The position numbers were made by a program, and so were the translations under genes. A stretch of DNA of 64,000 nt from Rhabditophanes sp. KR3021 (taxonomy: Eukaryota; Nematoda; Chromadorea; Rhabditida; Alloionematidae): contig CAUJLY010000005.1 in assembly GCA_963281155.1 (NCBI GenBank), positions 806,001 to 870,000 on the forward strand, read 5' to 3'. Below the pieces are notes generated by a model. That model did no database searches, had not been told where the DNA came from, and was given only the letters and a program-made list of their open reading frames with translations. Shown piece after piece: positions 1 to 11,244 of the stretch. Position 1 is the stretch's first letter, and every line of letters starts with the position of its first letter.

Positions 1-1811
1 CGAAGATACCCATGTTCATCCTGTACAATGCTGATGCTAAACTAGATGGTAAATTTCTTCATAAACAGGACATTACGTCTTTAGGAGTACCTAACTCATA
101 TTAATATAATCTTCATTTTAGGTAAGTAAAGAACAATCAAGAAGTGTATACAAAATAAGGGCTGATCAAAACATTTATCAAAGGAGATAAAAAATGTTAA
201 ATTAGACAAGATATTATTTATAAAATACGTTTGGAAGAAAAATAGATTTGTTTAGAGCAGTCTCAGAGATCAACCAAGACATAGATAGACTGTTTTCCTG
301 TGGCTGTTTCGCGAGACCTAGCTTTCTTTAATCCACCCATCACCTTTTCCCACAGTTCAACATCAGACAGCTGCCTTTTTTCTTTTATAATTTCACTAAT
401 TTCAGCTCTTAGTTTTGCACCCATAGGAGGGTTGACGAGATCTTTGATGAGAAACAGGTTAATCCACTCCTCTAACTTTTCATCCATTAGATTTCTGAAC
501 AACTCATCATCAAAATATCTCTTGATCACCCCGTAATGCTTGCAAAGTGTTGGAGATTCGTAAATCGTTGATTTTCCATAGGTTTTCTTGTTAAAAAAGA
601 CTGTTATACTATGTTCAAAGAAAGTAGCACTATAAAGATCAATGCCTACACCATAATCTCAACTGCATTTTCCTCCAAAACATGTACTCTATCTGTAGAG
701 TCATTTGTGTCTCATCTACCTCCATTGACTCCTCGATGACAGCCAATTCATTAGTTGAAACGATTGACTCAACACTTCCACACTGCAAATTTGATTATTG
801 TGGTTGATATTTGATTACTCACCCTCTGCATTGACTTCTTCTCTTATTGTTTCACTTCTTGTTAACTGCACGCTTGCAACAACATTGCAGATTTTGGTGG
901 GCGGTTCTTGACTTTCACTACTAATTAACTGCCTCTTCATAATCAAAATGCCAACTTGGATGAGATACAAACACCTTTATAAGTGAAGTAAATTTGAATG
1001 TAAAACAAAATATTTTACCAACCATTGTCTTCTTAAAACATAATTAACTAAACAAACTGCTAAATTAGGCACGGAACCATGCGTTTTGTCAGGATATGGA
1101 GGATTTAACGTCAGCATGTCTATTGGGTTCTCAATTTCAAGAATGTGGTTTTTGGAACACTTCAAAGGGGTTTTAGCAATTCCTAACTTGCGCGGCGGAG
1201 CTGAGTACGGGAAAGCTTGGCATGAGGGTGGAATGAAATTGAAGAAGCAAAATGTCTTCGATGACTTTATTGGAGCTGCTGAGTATTTGATTAAGGAAAA
1301 GTATACTTGCGCCAAGAAATTAGCTATTCAAGGTGGAAGTAATGGAGGACTTCTTGTTGCAGCTTGTTCTTACCAAAGACCAGAACTGTTCGGAGCTGTT
1401 GTGAATAGAGTTGGAGTTATGGATATGATCAGATTCCCCAAATTTAGTGTTGGAGCTGCCTGGATTCCCGAATATGGCGACCCTCAAATCAAAGAAGAAT
1501 TTGATTTTCTTTACCAGTACTCACCACTTCACAACATCAAACTCCATGATAACGAGGTCCAATGGCCGGCAACTATTCTTATGACTGCTGATCACGATGA
1601 TCGTGTTGTTCCATCCCACTCATTAAAGTATATAGCCGAACTTTACCACACTCTTCAAGCCGCCAAAGCCTACCAAAAAAATCCAATCCTTCTGTCAGTT
1701 GAAGTAGCAGCTGGGCACGGTGCTGGAAAACCAACTTCCAAGCTCGTTGATGAAATAGTTGCAATCTATTCCTTTGTTCAGAAGACTCTTGACATTCAAT
1801 GGCATGACTAA
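1..1811 (+). CDS. Prolyl oligopeptidase (S9A), 3' part
   Basis: Cytosolic serine peptidase cleaving after proline in short peptides. Only the catalytic alpha/beta-hydrolase half is in the window. The last bases of an upstream exon (1-48) encode KIPMFILYNADAKLDG and join through a phase-1 intron (49-1068, GTAAAT to TTAG) to the final exon 1069-1811, restoring LDGTEPCVLSGYGGF. The nucleophile motif GGSNGG, the Asp motif TADHDDRVVP and the His motif AGHGAGKP are all intact, so this end looks functional. The propeller domain lies upstream of the window. The 1-kb intron is long for this locus and contains an antisense gene relic. Family identification is very secure; the upstream gene structure is unseen. 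Confidence 0.95.
263..940 (-). pseudogene. Broken antisense gene inside the POP intron
   Basis: Reading the minus strand from an ATG at 940 gives MKRQLISSESQEPP, then a plausible 41-nt intron. Coding-looking stretches follow in three different frames (CGSVESIVSTNELAVIEES; then TDRVHVLEENAVEI; then GIDLYSATFFEHS running into a 130-codon open frame that ends at 263). The last part is charged and helical-looking (ELFRNLMDEKLEEWINLF, AEISEIIKEKRQL). No single reading frame or simple splicing joins the parts without frameshifts, so I read it as a decayed gene rather than a live one. I do not recognise the family. An alternative is a real gene with base-calling indels. Confidence 0.45.
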
Positions 1812-2510
1812 ATTATTTGAATTACATAACATAACCACTTGATATCTTTATATTGTCTGTCAAGTATATCACAATCAAAATAAATAATATTTGCAGTGTC
1901 TAATTTTTTTAAATGAAACCACACACAAAACCTTTCTGCATGTTTTCGAAAGTGAACACAAATGTAGCGTTGTTTATTTTCAATTCTATGTGCAATATGA
2001 TATTTTAGCACGAACAAAATTACAGCAGATTGTATATCCCAATTAGTTAAAATTACACATAGTGATTAAATTTAATGATCAATGGTAATTTTGTAAAATT
2101 GCTACATGATATTTGAAAAATTAAATATTTTTTTCACAGAAGTTCTTTGATCAAAATTCTTATTTTTAACCAATAAGTAGGACATTCCAAGAGGAAAAAA
2201 GACGTGAAGTGCACAATTTGGGACAAATTTAGAAGCTTTGGTGACTGTGTAGTCGCTTTTTGATTCAACTTTGACTAAACTTAGATGCTAAATTATAATA
2301 CAATTGCTGTTGTGAAAGACGGAATTATTATTGAAAGAGTGACCATAATCAATTAATGAATAAATGTGGCTTTTATTATGAGTTGACGGGACGACAAAAT
2401 ATGAAAAAGTAATTGCTTGTGAATTTTTAAGTTAATCAAGTGTATAATAAATTTTATTTGGATATGAAATGTTTTGAAATTGTATATTGTGAAGGATATT
2501 TTTTTTTAAA
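1812..2510. other. Intergenic, tail-to-tail
   Basis: AT-rich spacer between the 3' ends of the POP gene and the kelch gene. I see no coding or RNA signal beyond likely 3' UTR sequence. Confidence 0.6.
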
Positions 2511-4306
2511 TTACAATAAAATTTTGGAGTTCCAATAGTTTGATGTTGGTAATTTGATATCAAGTACAATCCATGTTTTTTCTTTCTTGTTGTATTTCTG
2601 GATTGAATCACATTGTCCTCCTACAACAATTATAGATTTTTCATTCTCTAAAGATTTTACACCATATACAGGTAAAGGAAGATCTTCAAGCTTTCTCCAT
2701 TTGTTATTTCTTATATCATATACTTGGCACACTTGTTTGTCCTCATCACTACCCCCTCCTACACATGTAATAGTTTGATCAAATGATGTAACTGCACTGT
2801 AATATGTTTCTGTTGGAATGCCCATTAAAAAAGACCATACTCCTTGGCGTGGATCAAATCTATAAAAAATATTTAATTAATCTTGCTTTAATTACCTTTG
2901 CAATTTGTTTGTCCCATAGTCTCCTACAACATAAATCATATCATCTACAATAACTGAATCGTGACATCTAGTTTTCTGTAATAATTTAGGGGCACTAATC
3001 CAAGTCATTTTTTCTGGTTCAAAACTAAAAGATGAATAAGAGACAATAATATTAAACTTACTATTCTACAGCGTCAATGTAATTAAACATATTTAAAGAA
3101 CCACCAATAATATATATTCTATTTCCATGAATAACAGACGAGTAATTATATTTGTCTGAACTCATTTCAAATGAAAGTATTTCAGATGTGTTATCTTGTA
3201 AGTTATATCTAGAAATAAATTTTTAAACATATTATAGGAAAACATGCTTTTCAATTTTTTTGCTATTGCTGCTTCCTAATACAAATACATTATCTCCTAT
3301 TTTTTCTGAGGAATGTCGCGATTTATTAATTCGTAGGTTACCGATTTCTCTAACTGTGTTGTTAATTGTGTCAATTTTAACAACAGACTGTTGTGCATTA
3401 TTTCCTCCGACTATAAAAAATATAAACTTATCTTAAAATTAACATACATAAAATCAACTTCGAATATCCACCTTGAGGTATGACACTTGCTATAGCTCTT
3501 TGAAAATTGGCTTTATGCATTATTTTTGAATATAAAAATTGTATTAATTCTGGTATCACAAAAATATTAATGTTGTTTTCAATATATTCACTTAAAAGAA
3601 TAGCATCAATTTTATCATAATCTATTCGTGATAACAAATCAAGCCAATCCATTTTTCTCGTATTAAAATCATATTCAACCCAGCGAGTTATTATATCTAA
3701 AATAACAGATTGCTCCTTATCATCAATAAAATCCTTATTCATAAGCCTTAGAAAACTATCACGTGAAAATGAGTCAAATGCCTTAATTTCAACCAGGGCT
3801 TTAAAGTTAAGAGATATCAATTTTTCGGACAACTCATTAAATTCCTTAAGTGAATTCTTATTTGTATTTTCAAATAAAATGCCTTGGTAAATAATGAATT
3901 CGTTCCTATTAATCCATTCGTTTAATTTAGCCTACAAAAATAAATTCATTTTCAGAAATAATGCTTACGTTCATATCAGGTAGATTTAATACACTTTGAA
4001 CATTCAATAAAGAAACAATTTTATCAGCATCAATTTTGAAATCAGAACTAACATGGATATATTCATAATATATTTTGAAATCTACTAAATTAAAATTTTC
4101 AATACCAAATGAGGCTAAAGATGATAATTAAACATAACAAATTAATGCTTACTTTGAGTAGTATCCTTAGTAAATAAGTCATAAAAATATTTGCTATGCC
4201 CGGCTAAAATCATTCTTGAAACTTTCATAGATCCATTACTAAACTTTAATTCTGCGTCATTAAAAAGACTAGCTTCAAATAAGTTAGGGAAGTATGCAAA
4301 ATTCAT
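2511..4306 (-). CDS. BTB-BACK-kelch protein
   Basis: Kelch-like protein, the usual role being a substrate adaptor for Cullin-3 ubiquitin ligases. The ATG at 4306 opens a BTB domain (NDAELKFSNGSMKVSRMIL, then GHSKYFYDLF). A BACK-type region follows (RDSFLRLMNKDFI, DIITRWVEYD, PELIQFLYSKI), then kelch repeats with GGNNA, GNRIYIIGGS, DDMIYVVGDYG, TCVGGGSDE and SIIVVGGQ blades. I count about eight exons separated by short introns of about 35-50 nt; one (3209-3247) only keeps frame if it uses a GC donor (GCATGT to TCTAG). With that assumption the frame is open from ATG to the stop at 2511. Two other BTB/kelch copies in this window (46.8 kb and 61 kb) are dead. Target unknown. Confidence 0.85.
3209..3247 (-). 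other. Candidate GC-AG intron in the kelch gene
   Basis: The exon reads GSSNSKKIEK and the next reads YNLQDNTSEI. Joining them needs an intron of 39 nt beginning GCATGT and ending TCTAG. No GT donor nearby gives an open frame. GC-AG introns are a known minor class, but GCATGT is a weak example of it, so a sequence change at a former GT is possible. Confidence 0.5.
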
Positions 4307-6141
4307 ATTTAATTATTTCTTGTGAATGAGCAACAAGAGTGAATAAATATCAAAATGACTTTCTTAAAGAAACTGGTTGATTTTAAATCATTTTTTATTA
4401 GTTTGCCGTCATTTCCATTATCAGTTATGAAGAATTTTATTGGTATCACCGATCAAATATATTATTGCAGTAGCGACCAAAAAATATTCACCTAATAAAT
4501 ATAACATTGCTTTAAATGTAGTTTGATACAAAGTACATGATGACATCAAGCCTATAAATAGTATAAGTTTGATGATCATCTCCACTCTTTAACACGTAAC
4601 CTTTACTTATCCATTTACCCAATAAAGTCATTATTGTATCATCGGTTTATTGTTCACCTTAACACAACACTAAACTTTAACAAAATGGAAGAATGTATTT
4701 CACACATATTAGACTATTTCTTTTTCAATTCATTTTCACCACACAAATTCAATATTTCAATATACGCCAGAATGAAATCTTAAATCAAAACATTATCGAC
4801 ACCTTCAAAAACAATAATCAAGCTCGTTATTATGCCAAAAATGAACCAATATGCTTTTAAATTATTTACCTTATATGTCGAGACAAACTGAAAAATTACA
4901 TATACGCTACAAATTGAAATTGGTAGCAGCCAGATCATTTTTTTAAATTATTTATCATAACCATTTCTTATGAAAGCTACATCAGCTTTTTTTATCAATG
5001 ATTAGTCATTTTTAGTGGTGTAACTAATATATTCAAAAACAAAATAATTGTATGATCTGGTGACATTCGCTTTTTGTCCAATACCCATGACGAAATATCT
5101 GTTTATACAAGAGGTAATGTGGCTAAATACTATCAAATCATTTCACTTTTCTCCATCCAAAAAACACACTACCACATAATAAATAACCATTGCATCCTTT
5201 GAACTCTGCACTTAATTTAAACTTCAATTATACTTAATCAGGGTTTTCGATTTTTCTGAGTTGGCTCAGATCAGAATTTATTTGAAAAAATCTTCAACTC
5301 AGATTTTTTCTAAGCTCATGATATTTTTGAGTTCAAAGCTATTTTTGGTGATAAAGTGTCTAAAAAAGAATATTTTTTCTGTTTTTTGGAGAATAATGTA
5401 GTGGCTTGCTTTTTTAAGCATTATTCTTTGTAAAATTATGTCAACTCACACAAAAAAGTCTACAAAAATACATTTGTACCTAATCTTGAACATGACTTGT
5501 ATGAGTATTGCACCTCTGCTTTAAAAATAAATGAAATTGACTGTTTTGGATAACGGAAAAGATGGAGTTTAGATGTTAATTTAAAATATCTGGCTTTAAC
5601 CATTTTATCTTGGCAGGCATTGAAAGAGGAGTCCAATTGGAACTGAAATGCTCCGTAAAAAGATGTTTGTCTATGTTAGCAGTAAAATGCCTAGTCTTTT
5701 GTTCTAACCCTATTAAGTTTTGTTTGTTTCTATAACTTATATTTTTAAGTTAATTTTTTTTATTTAGGGTGAAAGTATGTTGGTTGGTGTATTTATTTGT
5801 TACAACTCATAATTATTTAATTCTAAACTCAGATTAATATCTGATTCTGAGCTCAGATTATTTTAGAAATTTTAGTCAATTCACACTCATATTTAAAATC
5901 AGATCGGAATCTGCCTATTTTATAAGGCTTGAAAGTGGCCGCAGGTTTTTTAATTAAAGTTAAAACTAAAGTATCGTTTAATTTGTTAGAACCAAATCCT
6001 TGTTGTTATTTGCAAGTATTCACACAACCATGCCGAGAGATATTCTATTGTCTGATTCGATCGCAATATTTTTGATATTGCTATACGTGACATACAAAAT
6101 TTCTTACATGTTATCAACGTAAATAAATATACGTAATAATA
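4307..6141. other. Gene-poor spacer
   Basis: Upstream of the kelch gene and upstream of the kinase fragment. It holds a candidate repeat from 5239 and a 29-codon ORF from 6031 with one hydrophobic segment (MPRDILLSDSIAIFLILL) that I cannot tie to any gene. No other coding signal seen. Confidence 0.55.
5239..5920. repeat. Possible non-autonomous transposon copy
   Basis: Begins CAGGGTTTTCGAT, a start resembling hAT-type terminal repeats. Both ends are rich in CTCAGAT / ATCTGAG-like words in opposite orientation (about 5250-5320 and 5830-5910). The same first 15 bases recur at 27487. I could not find a matching CCCTG end or an 8-bp target duplication, so the boundaries and class are tentative. 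Confidence 0.25.
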
Positions 6142-6775
6142 TAAAAATGTGCAGGTACATTTTATGTGAAATATGGCTGCAACTTACCACCCTATAAGGA
6201 TCTGAAGACGGGCAACTTTTGTGTTGGTGGGAAAGAAATGAGTCATATAATTTACATTATAGATTCTGGTATTGCCCGGTGTTATAACGGAAAAGTAACT
6301 GCAAACACCATTAAAGACACAGAAAGATTCCAAGGAACTCCCGAATTTGCTTCAAGGTAACCTCTATTTATCTATATTTATCTATTTCTTATATTTTAGA
6401 TATGCACACGCTGAGATCAAACAATCGTCTTTTTGTGATTTGGAACCCTGGGTATTTGCCATTCTCGATTACTATGACACCAACACTATATTCTGGAAAC
6501 ACACTGAAGATATGAAGGAAATAGGTAAAATGAAAATCCAATTCTTCGCAAATCCCTCCGAAAAGAATATCTTCACCATATTACCCAAACAATACAAGCC
6601 ATTAATCAAAGAAGTCGGAGACTTACAAAGCAAAAGTGATTACAAAATCAACGGAGGAAAAATTAACTATGTCTTCCTTCTCAACCTACTCACAAATATT
6701 GGAGCTTCCTTAAAATACAGCTTGGCTACCAAATTTGATTGGGAATATAAGGCGCTTGTGAAAAATGGGCACTAA
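6142..6775 (+). pseudogene. CK1/TTBK-type kinase C-lobe fragment
   Basis: Two exons (to 6355 and from 6400) spliced through a 44-nt intron encode a strongly recognisable casein-kinase-1/tau-tubulin-kinase-like C-lobe: LKTGNFCVGG, DTERFQGTPEFASRYAHAEI, DLEPWVFAILDYYDTN, TEDMKEIGKMKI. The whole N-lobe is missing upstream. The catalytic loop HRD is replaced by YKD, with the usual Pro in KPGNF replaced by Thr, and the DFG Phe by Ser (DSG). The C-terminal 140 codons are nevertheless open. This is either a truncated pseudogene or an expressed catalytically dead fragment of an expanded nematode kinase family. I favour pseudogene because no 5' exon with a start or ATP-binding lobe is visible. Confidence 0.7.
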
Positions 6776-7019
6776 TCTAATCTTATAAGCCAAAAATATT
6801 AGCATTATTCATTTAAATAAAAATGTGACATGCGTTATTTCTTCATTTTAGTAAATAATTAACATGCCTATTTTCTACTTTTATTTTTCTTAAAATTGTC
6901 ATAAAAAAAGTCTGATAAATATTACAATAAGAAGTGTAATTATTACAACTTAATTTAGGTTGACTGATAATTATTACAACGTAATTTAGGTTGTCTAATT
7001 ATTATACAACTCCGTCTTT

Positions 7020-8237
7020 TTACTTGAATTGAAGGTAGTTTTTCAAATTAGGAGGAATAGGCAATCCTTCGATATTATGTACATGTTCTTTACCCATGTG
7101 ATGACGAATTGTTTTTCGACACACTGCAATAAGCCTTGGTGGTTCAGCTATGAAAGTAATTAGTTATATTTTACCAGATTTAACTTACGTTGTAGTCCTC
7201 CGAGATAATTCAATGAAATTTCGCAATGTCCCCAAACTGCACTAACAATTGGGTACAGCACTTGCCCTTTTAGTCCTCTAAATGCAACTCCCAAGTACTT
7301 TTTATCCGTGGCAAAACCCATATATCCCTCATCCATATCGAGAATACAATAAATAGTTTCTGGAATACTCGTCTTATCCATTTCTGCCTCCCCTTCGTTT
7401 GGAGTAGGGAAAGTCCAAGAATCGGAGTTTTTACTGTCATTGCTACACTTTAAATTTACAATATTGAAACCATAGCTATCTCTTGTTGACCCAATCAATG
7501 AGTTATATCCTAAGGCATGTAATTTGGCTTTTTGATTGGCAACACCAATGATTGCATGAGTTCCTCTTTGGTTTGTAGGCCACTTGATTCTCCATACATG
7601 AAATCCTGTTGAGTAGCCCATCTTTCCACGAATGCAATCAGTACTTTGAGCAACAGGATGTCTGTGCATTGTGAAAGGATCATCTTCTCTAACATATATA
7701 TTTAAAGACCTATCCTCCGTATTCCAGGCATGTGCCTCCATTGTAACTTTGTCAGGTTCTTCCAAGCGAAGCAATTGTTCTAAACGCGCCGGGGTCGTGA
7801 GATCATCCTGGTACAACATTTCGTGTCTCTAAAATAAGCTATCAAAATGATTTGTCCCGCCAAACTTACTCCTGGAAAGGCGGGGGATTGAGTATGAGAA
7901 GACTTATTAGATTTAGGCTTCGTTGAATGTAAGCTTCTATTTAAGGGTCTTGCCCTACCGATCTCCAAAAAGGAATTTCTTGAATAAGACATGCGCAAGT
8001 GTGCTCCCATAAAGATGGTGTCTGTACTCCTTGCAGACACGTCCACTAAGATAAAAAATACGTTAACAAAAGCATTAAAGTAAAAAATAAGCACATAAAA
8101 ATAGCGGAATGAGAGTGATAGACAACTACCCAAATACTATTAAGGTAAGCCCATCAAATTTAGACAACAACAATAAACTTACGTTGATTTGTATCGTTGA
8201 TCTCGTCTTCTTCCATCGATGCTCTTTGTCCCATCAT
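7020..8237 (-). CDS. SPRY domain SOCS-box protein (SPSB family)
   Basis: Substrate receptor for Elongin B/C-Cullin ubiquitin ligases; relatives are vertebrate SPSB1-4 and fly gustavus. Four exons: the start ATGATGGGACAAAG at 8237, a second exon with GAHLRMSYSRNSFLEIGRARPL, a long exon with the B30.2/SPRY domain, and a last exon coding the SOCS box. SPRY landmarks are LLRLEEPDKVTMEAHAWN, STGFHVWRIKWP, GTHAIIGVANQKAKLHALGY, DSYGFNI, LDMDEGYMGFA, LYPIVSAVWGHCEI. The SOCS box reads RLIAVCRKTIRHHMG ending LPIPPNLKNYLQFK, matching the C-terminal LPLP..LK.YL type. All junctions keep frame. The N-terminus before the SPRY domain is Ser/Arg-rich. Intact, about 330 residues. Confidence 0.92.
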
Positions 8238-11200
8238 ATGACAATGATTCTAAATATAGAACAATCAGTATGCAAAGTAATCAGTATATATAACAACGTA
8301 AACAAATAAATAGAAAAAACAAAATCTTAAATTGTCAAAAAGTAAAAAGCTGTGGAGACGGATAATTACTTATAAGGAAATGAAAAAATGCACCTGAGTG
8401 CTAGTGCATCAAGTGCATTTTTGGTGAAAGGAATTTTTGTATGAAGGGTTGATTACATTACCAGGACTTTGTTATCACCACGAAAAATTTAATATTGATG
8501 AAAAGGCAAAAACAAGAGAAGTGTAAAAAGATTGTACTAAATAAAAAAGGTTGTTTTTTACATTAATTTCAAACGTTACCACCATCAAATATATAATGTA
8601 TAAGCTATTAGACACAAAAAATGATGTGTTGACGTTAAAAAGATATAAACATTTTTAATTAATTGACTAAGAAGAGGAACTTAATTTTTGAAATGACTAA
8701 ATAAGCAAAAATATTTGCAAAAACACTGCTACTGATAAGGGTGATTATTTAAGGTTTGTAAATATTAACATATTATATGTACATAATACCCATCAGGTAA
8801 AATAGGTAAATATGTCATGACGAATTAGTGAGGTTTAGAAAACAATCATCATCATTACATTTGATACATCCATTCACCGCCAAAAATTTTCAAACAAACC
8901 AAAAAAGACTTGAATGAAATGTATCCATTGTCCAAGTGGTGGCAGAAAAAACAGAGCAAATGGAAAGTTTAAACAGAACAACGCTTTTAAAGAAGCCTAT
9001 CTTGTCTACTTTTTTATAAAAAATTATTATTCAGCATGTAATCTAAATTAATTAAATCCGTAAAATAAATTCCTTATTTACACTCACACAATTTGAGGCG
9101 GAAAAAATAAGTCACGTCAACAAAAGTCTAAATATATAATATATAGTATTGCATAAATAAGTAAAAATTGTTCTCAAAATTAATGCGAACATAAGATTGT
9201 AGTCGTCTATATTAATTAATGCAAGTATAGTCTGAGTGATTAGAAAAAGGATGTATTGTCCTCAACTTATATTTAATAATTATTTATTTGTTAAGCTGGC
9301 GGTAAACAATTAACAAAAAAGCTTAATTACTTATTTGAGCATGGCAAAGCCAACTTTGAATAATAATAATGGAAATAATCAAAAATAATAATAAGTGCTT
9401 TTAAGCTTTAAAAAATTGAAGCAGCAAGAATGACTTGACATAATGTTATGAATGGCAAATCTTAGCCAAGATACACCTTATGAATAAATCAATGTTGGCA
9501 TATTAAAGGGTGATATGTGCCGTTAAGAAATAATACATTAAGACCTTAACAAATATGTACATTAAATTTCCTTTTAGAGGAAAGATGCTTTGAATTTTTG
9601 GGGATGCAATAAATTTGGTGAGTACAATACACTTTGAGATATACATAAAATTGAGGGAGTACAATAAATTTTGAGACATACATAACATTGAGAGGTACAA
9701 TAAATATCTTTTGGTGAAACAATAAATGCCATTCAAATGTATTCTTATAATGTCAGCCATTTTTATTCAACCAAATTATGTTGCACTTATACAATATATG
9801 CCTTCGTTCTAACCTTTTAATAGGAAGAAGTACTTTAAAATGATTAATTCCTATTACAACATAACTTTACATATAATGGTCCAGGTGCTTTATTTAACAA
9901 TGCTCTCCCATCAATTTAAGGAATTTTTAATGTATTTCACCTTTTTCTAAACAGCTACATAAAATTAATTATTTTCAGCACACATGCACTCATACATTTA
10001 TAATTGGATGCATCAAGTATTTAGTCGGCATTATTTACATCAAAGTATGCTCTACATTTAGTCTATATGTTGTGTCCTTAAATGTCATTTTGAGGTGTGG
10101 AAAGTTGAATATTAAGTAAAATATAAATGAACGTAGTTTTAATTTGATTTTTAAATTCATTTAATGCGTCACTGCAATTTAAAATTGAATTCAAACAAAG
10201 GAACAAAAAATAAACTTTTTATTATTTGAACTCAAAAGAGACAATCAAATAAATGGTTAACTTAAAGATATTCTTTATTTTACTTCTTGATTTGGTATCT
10301 TTCATAAACTGAGATATAGCAAGTGCGTGACAATCAACAAAACTAAATGATACTTTTTTGTAACTCCATTTTTCACTTGGTAATAGAATTTGTACTGCCC
10401 ACGGAAGTTAAGTGTCGTACTTCACAGCCATTGCGTCGGATTGAAAGTTTGGATTTCAAGCCTAAGTTTTTCCACATGTTGTGCTGTCTAAGTCAAGTTA
10501 CATTATGTACATTCAAGTTTTAAACTTTGCCATAATCAGGTACTGAATTGGATAAAAAATGTGCTGAAGCATTGGCTAAAACAATGACAACGAAAATCAA
10601 ATTGAAAGTGTATCCTATCATTGTTGGATAGTCTCGTGAATGCAAGCAAATTATGTAATTAAATCAAAACCATATACAGATTTTACAGACGTTTAAATTT
10701 GAATTAATCTAATTTTAAAAATAAATCTAAATTTCACTAGCAGTTGATAAATAGATGAATACTTCGTATCACCACAAAATTTTGCAACTATTATAAATTT
10801 AACACAAATTGAGACTAAAAATACCCCTGAGCATCAATTGTTTGATAAATGATGAGACTGCGGTATATTATGTGCTATTTGGAATGTCAACTGAATAACT
10901 CCGTTTTCCTTCTTGTGGATCAAATATAAGCAACTTATTAAAATGTTTATAGTGTAAATTACTTGTGACAGTTGTGTGAATCGAAATCTCCATCAGTATA
11001 AATAACTTCATCTACATTAGCTGAATAATGAACACCAATTTGTATGTGTACAGTATAGGTCTAGTTATTAAGGCCACGATGTCTTACATAAATAAGGTTT
11101 TATCTATTTCCAAATCATAGGATTTGTGTTAACAAATTTAATTACGTGATTCGTAAGAAGCGATGATGATTTATAAAAAATAAAACTTGCGAAAGATCAA

Positions 11201-11244
11201 TTTATTTAAATGTAAAAAGTTGAAATAAACAAAGAATAAAGAAA
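8238..11244. other. Gene-poor 3-kb spacer
   Basis: Very AT-rich DNA between two minus-strand genes. The longest open frame (9503-9760, minus) overlaps a degenerate tandem repeat and looks accidental. No coding, tRNA or conserved structure seen; promoter elements of the SPSB gene should lie just above 8237. Confidence 0.55.
9617..9716. repeat. Imperfect ~38-bp tandem repeat
   Basis: About two and a half degenerate units built on GAGTACAATA, TTTTGAGA(T/C)ATACATAA and ATTGAG. Units start near 9617, 9655 and 9692 and have diverged by several substitutions. Confidence 0.65.

Noticed and set aside
9503..9760. 85-codon minus-strand ORF
   Set aside because: Overlaps the imperfect 38-bp tandem repeat and lacks any family signal.
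10391..10490. Locally GC-richer patch that looked like a possible tRNA-Ser-like fold
   Set aside because: I could not pair an acceptor stem or find a GTTCRA T-loop; no other RNA family fits.
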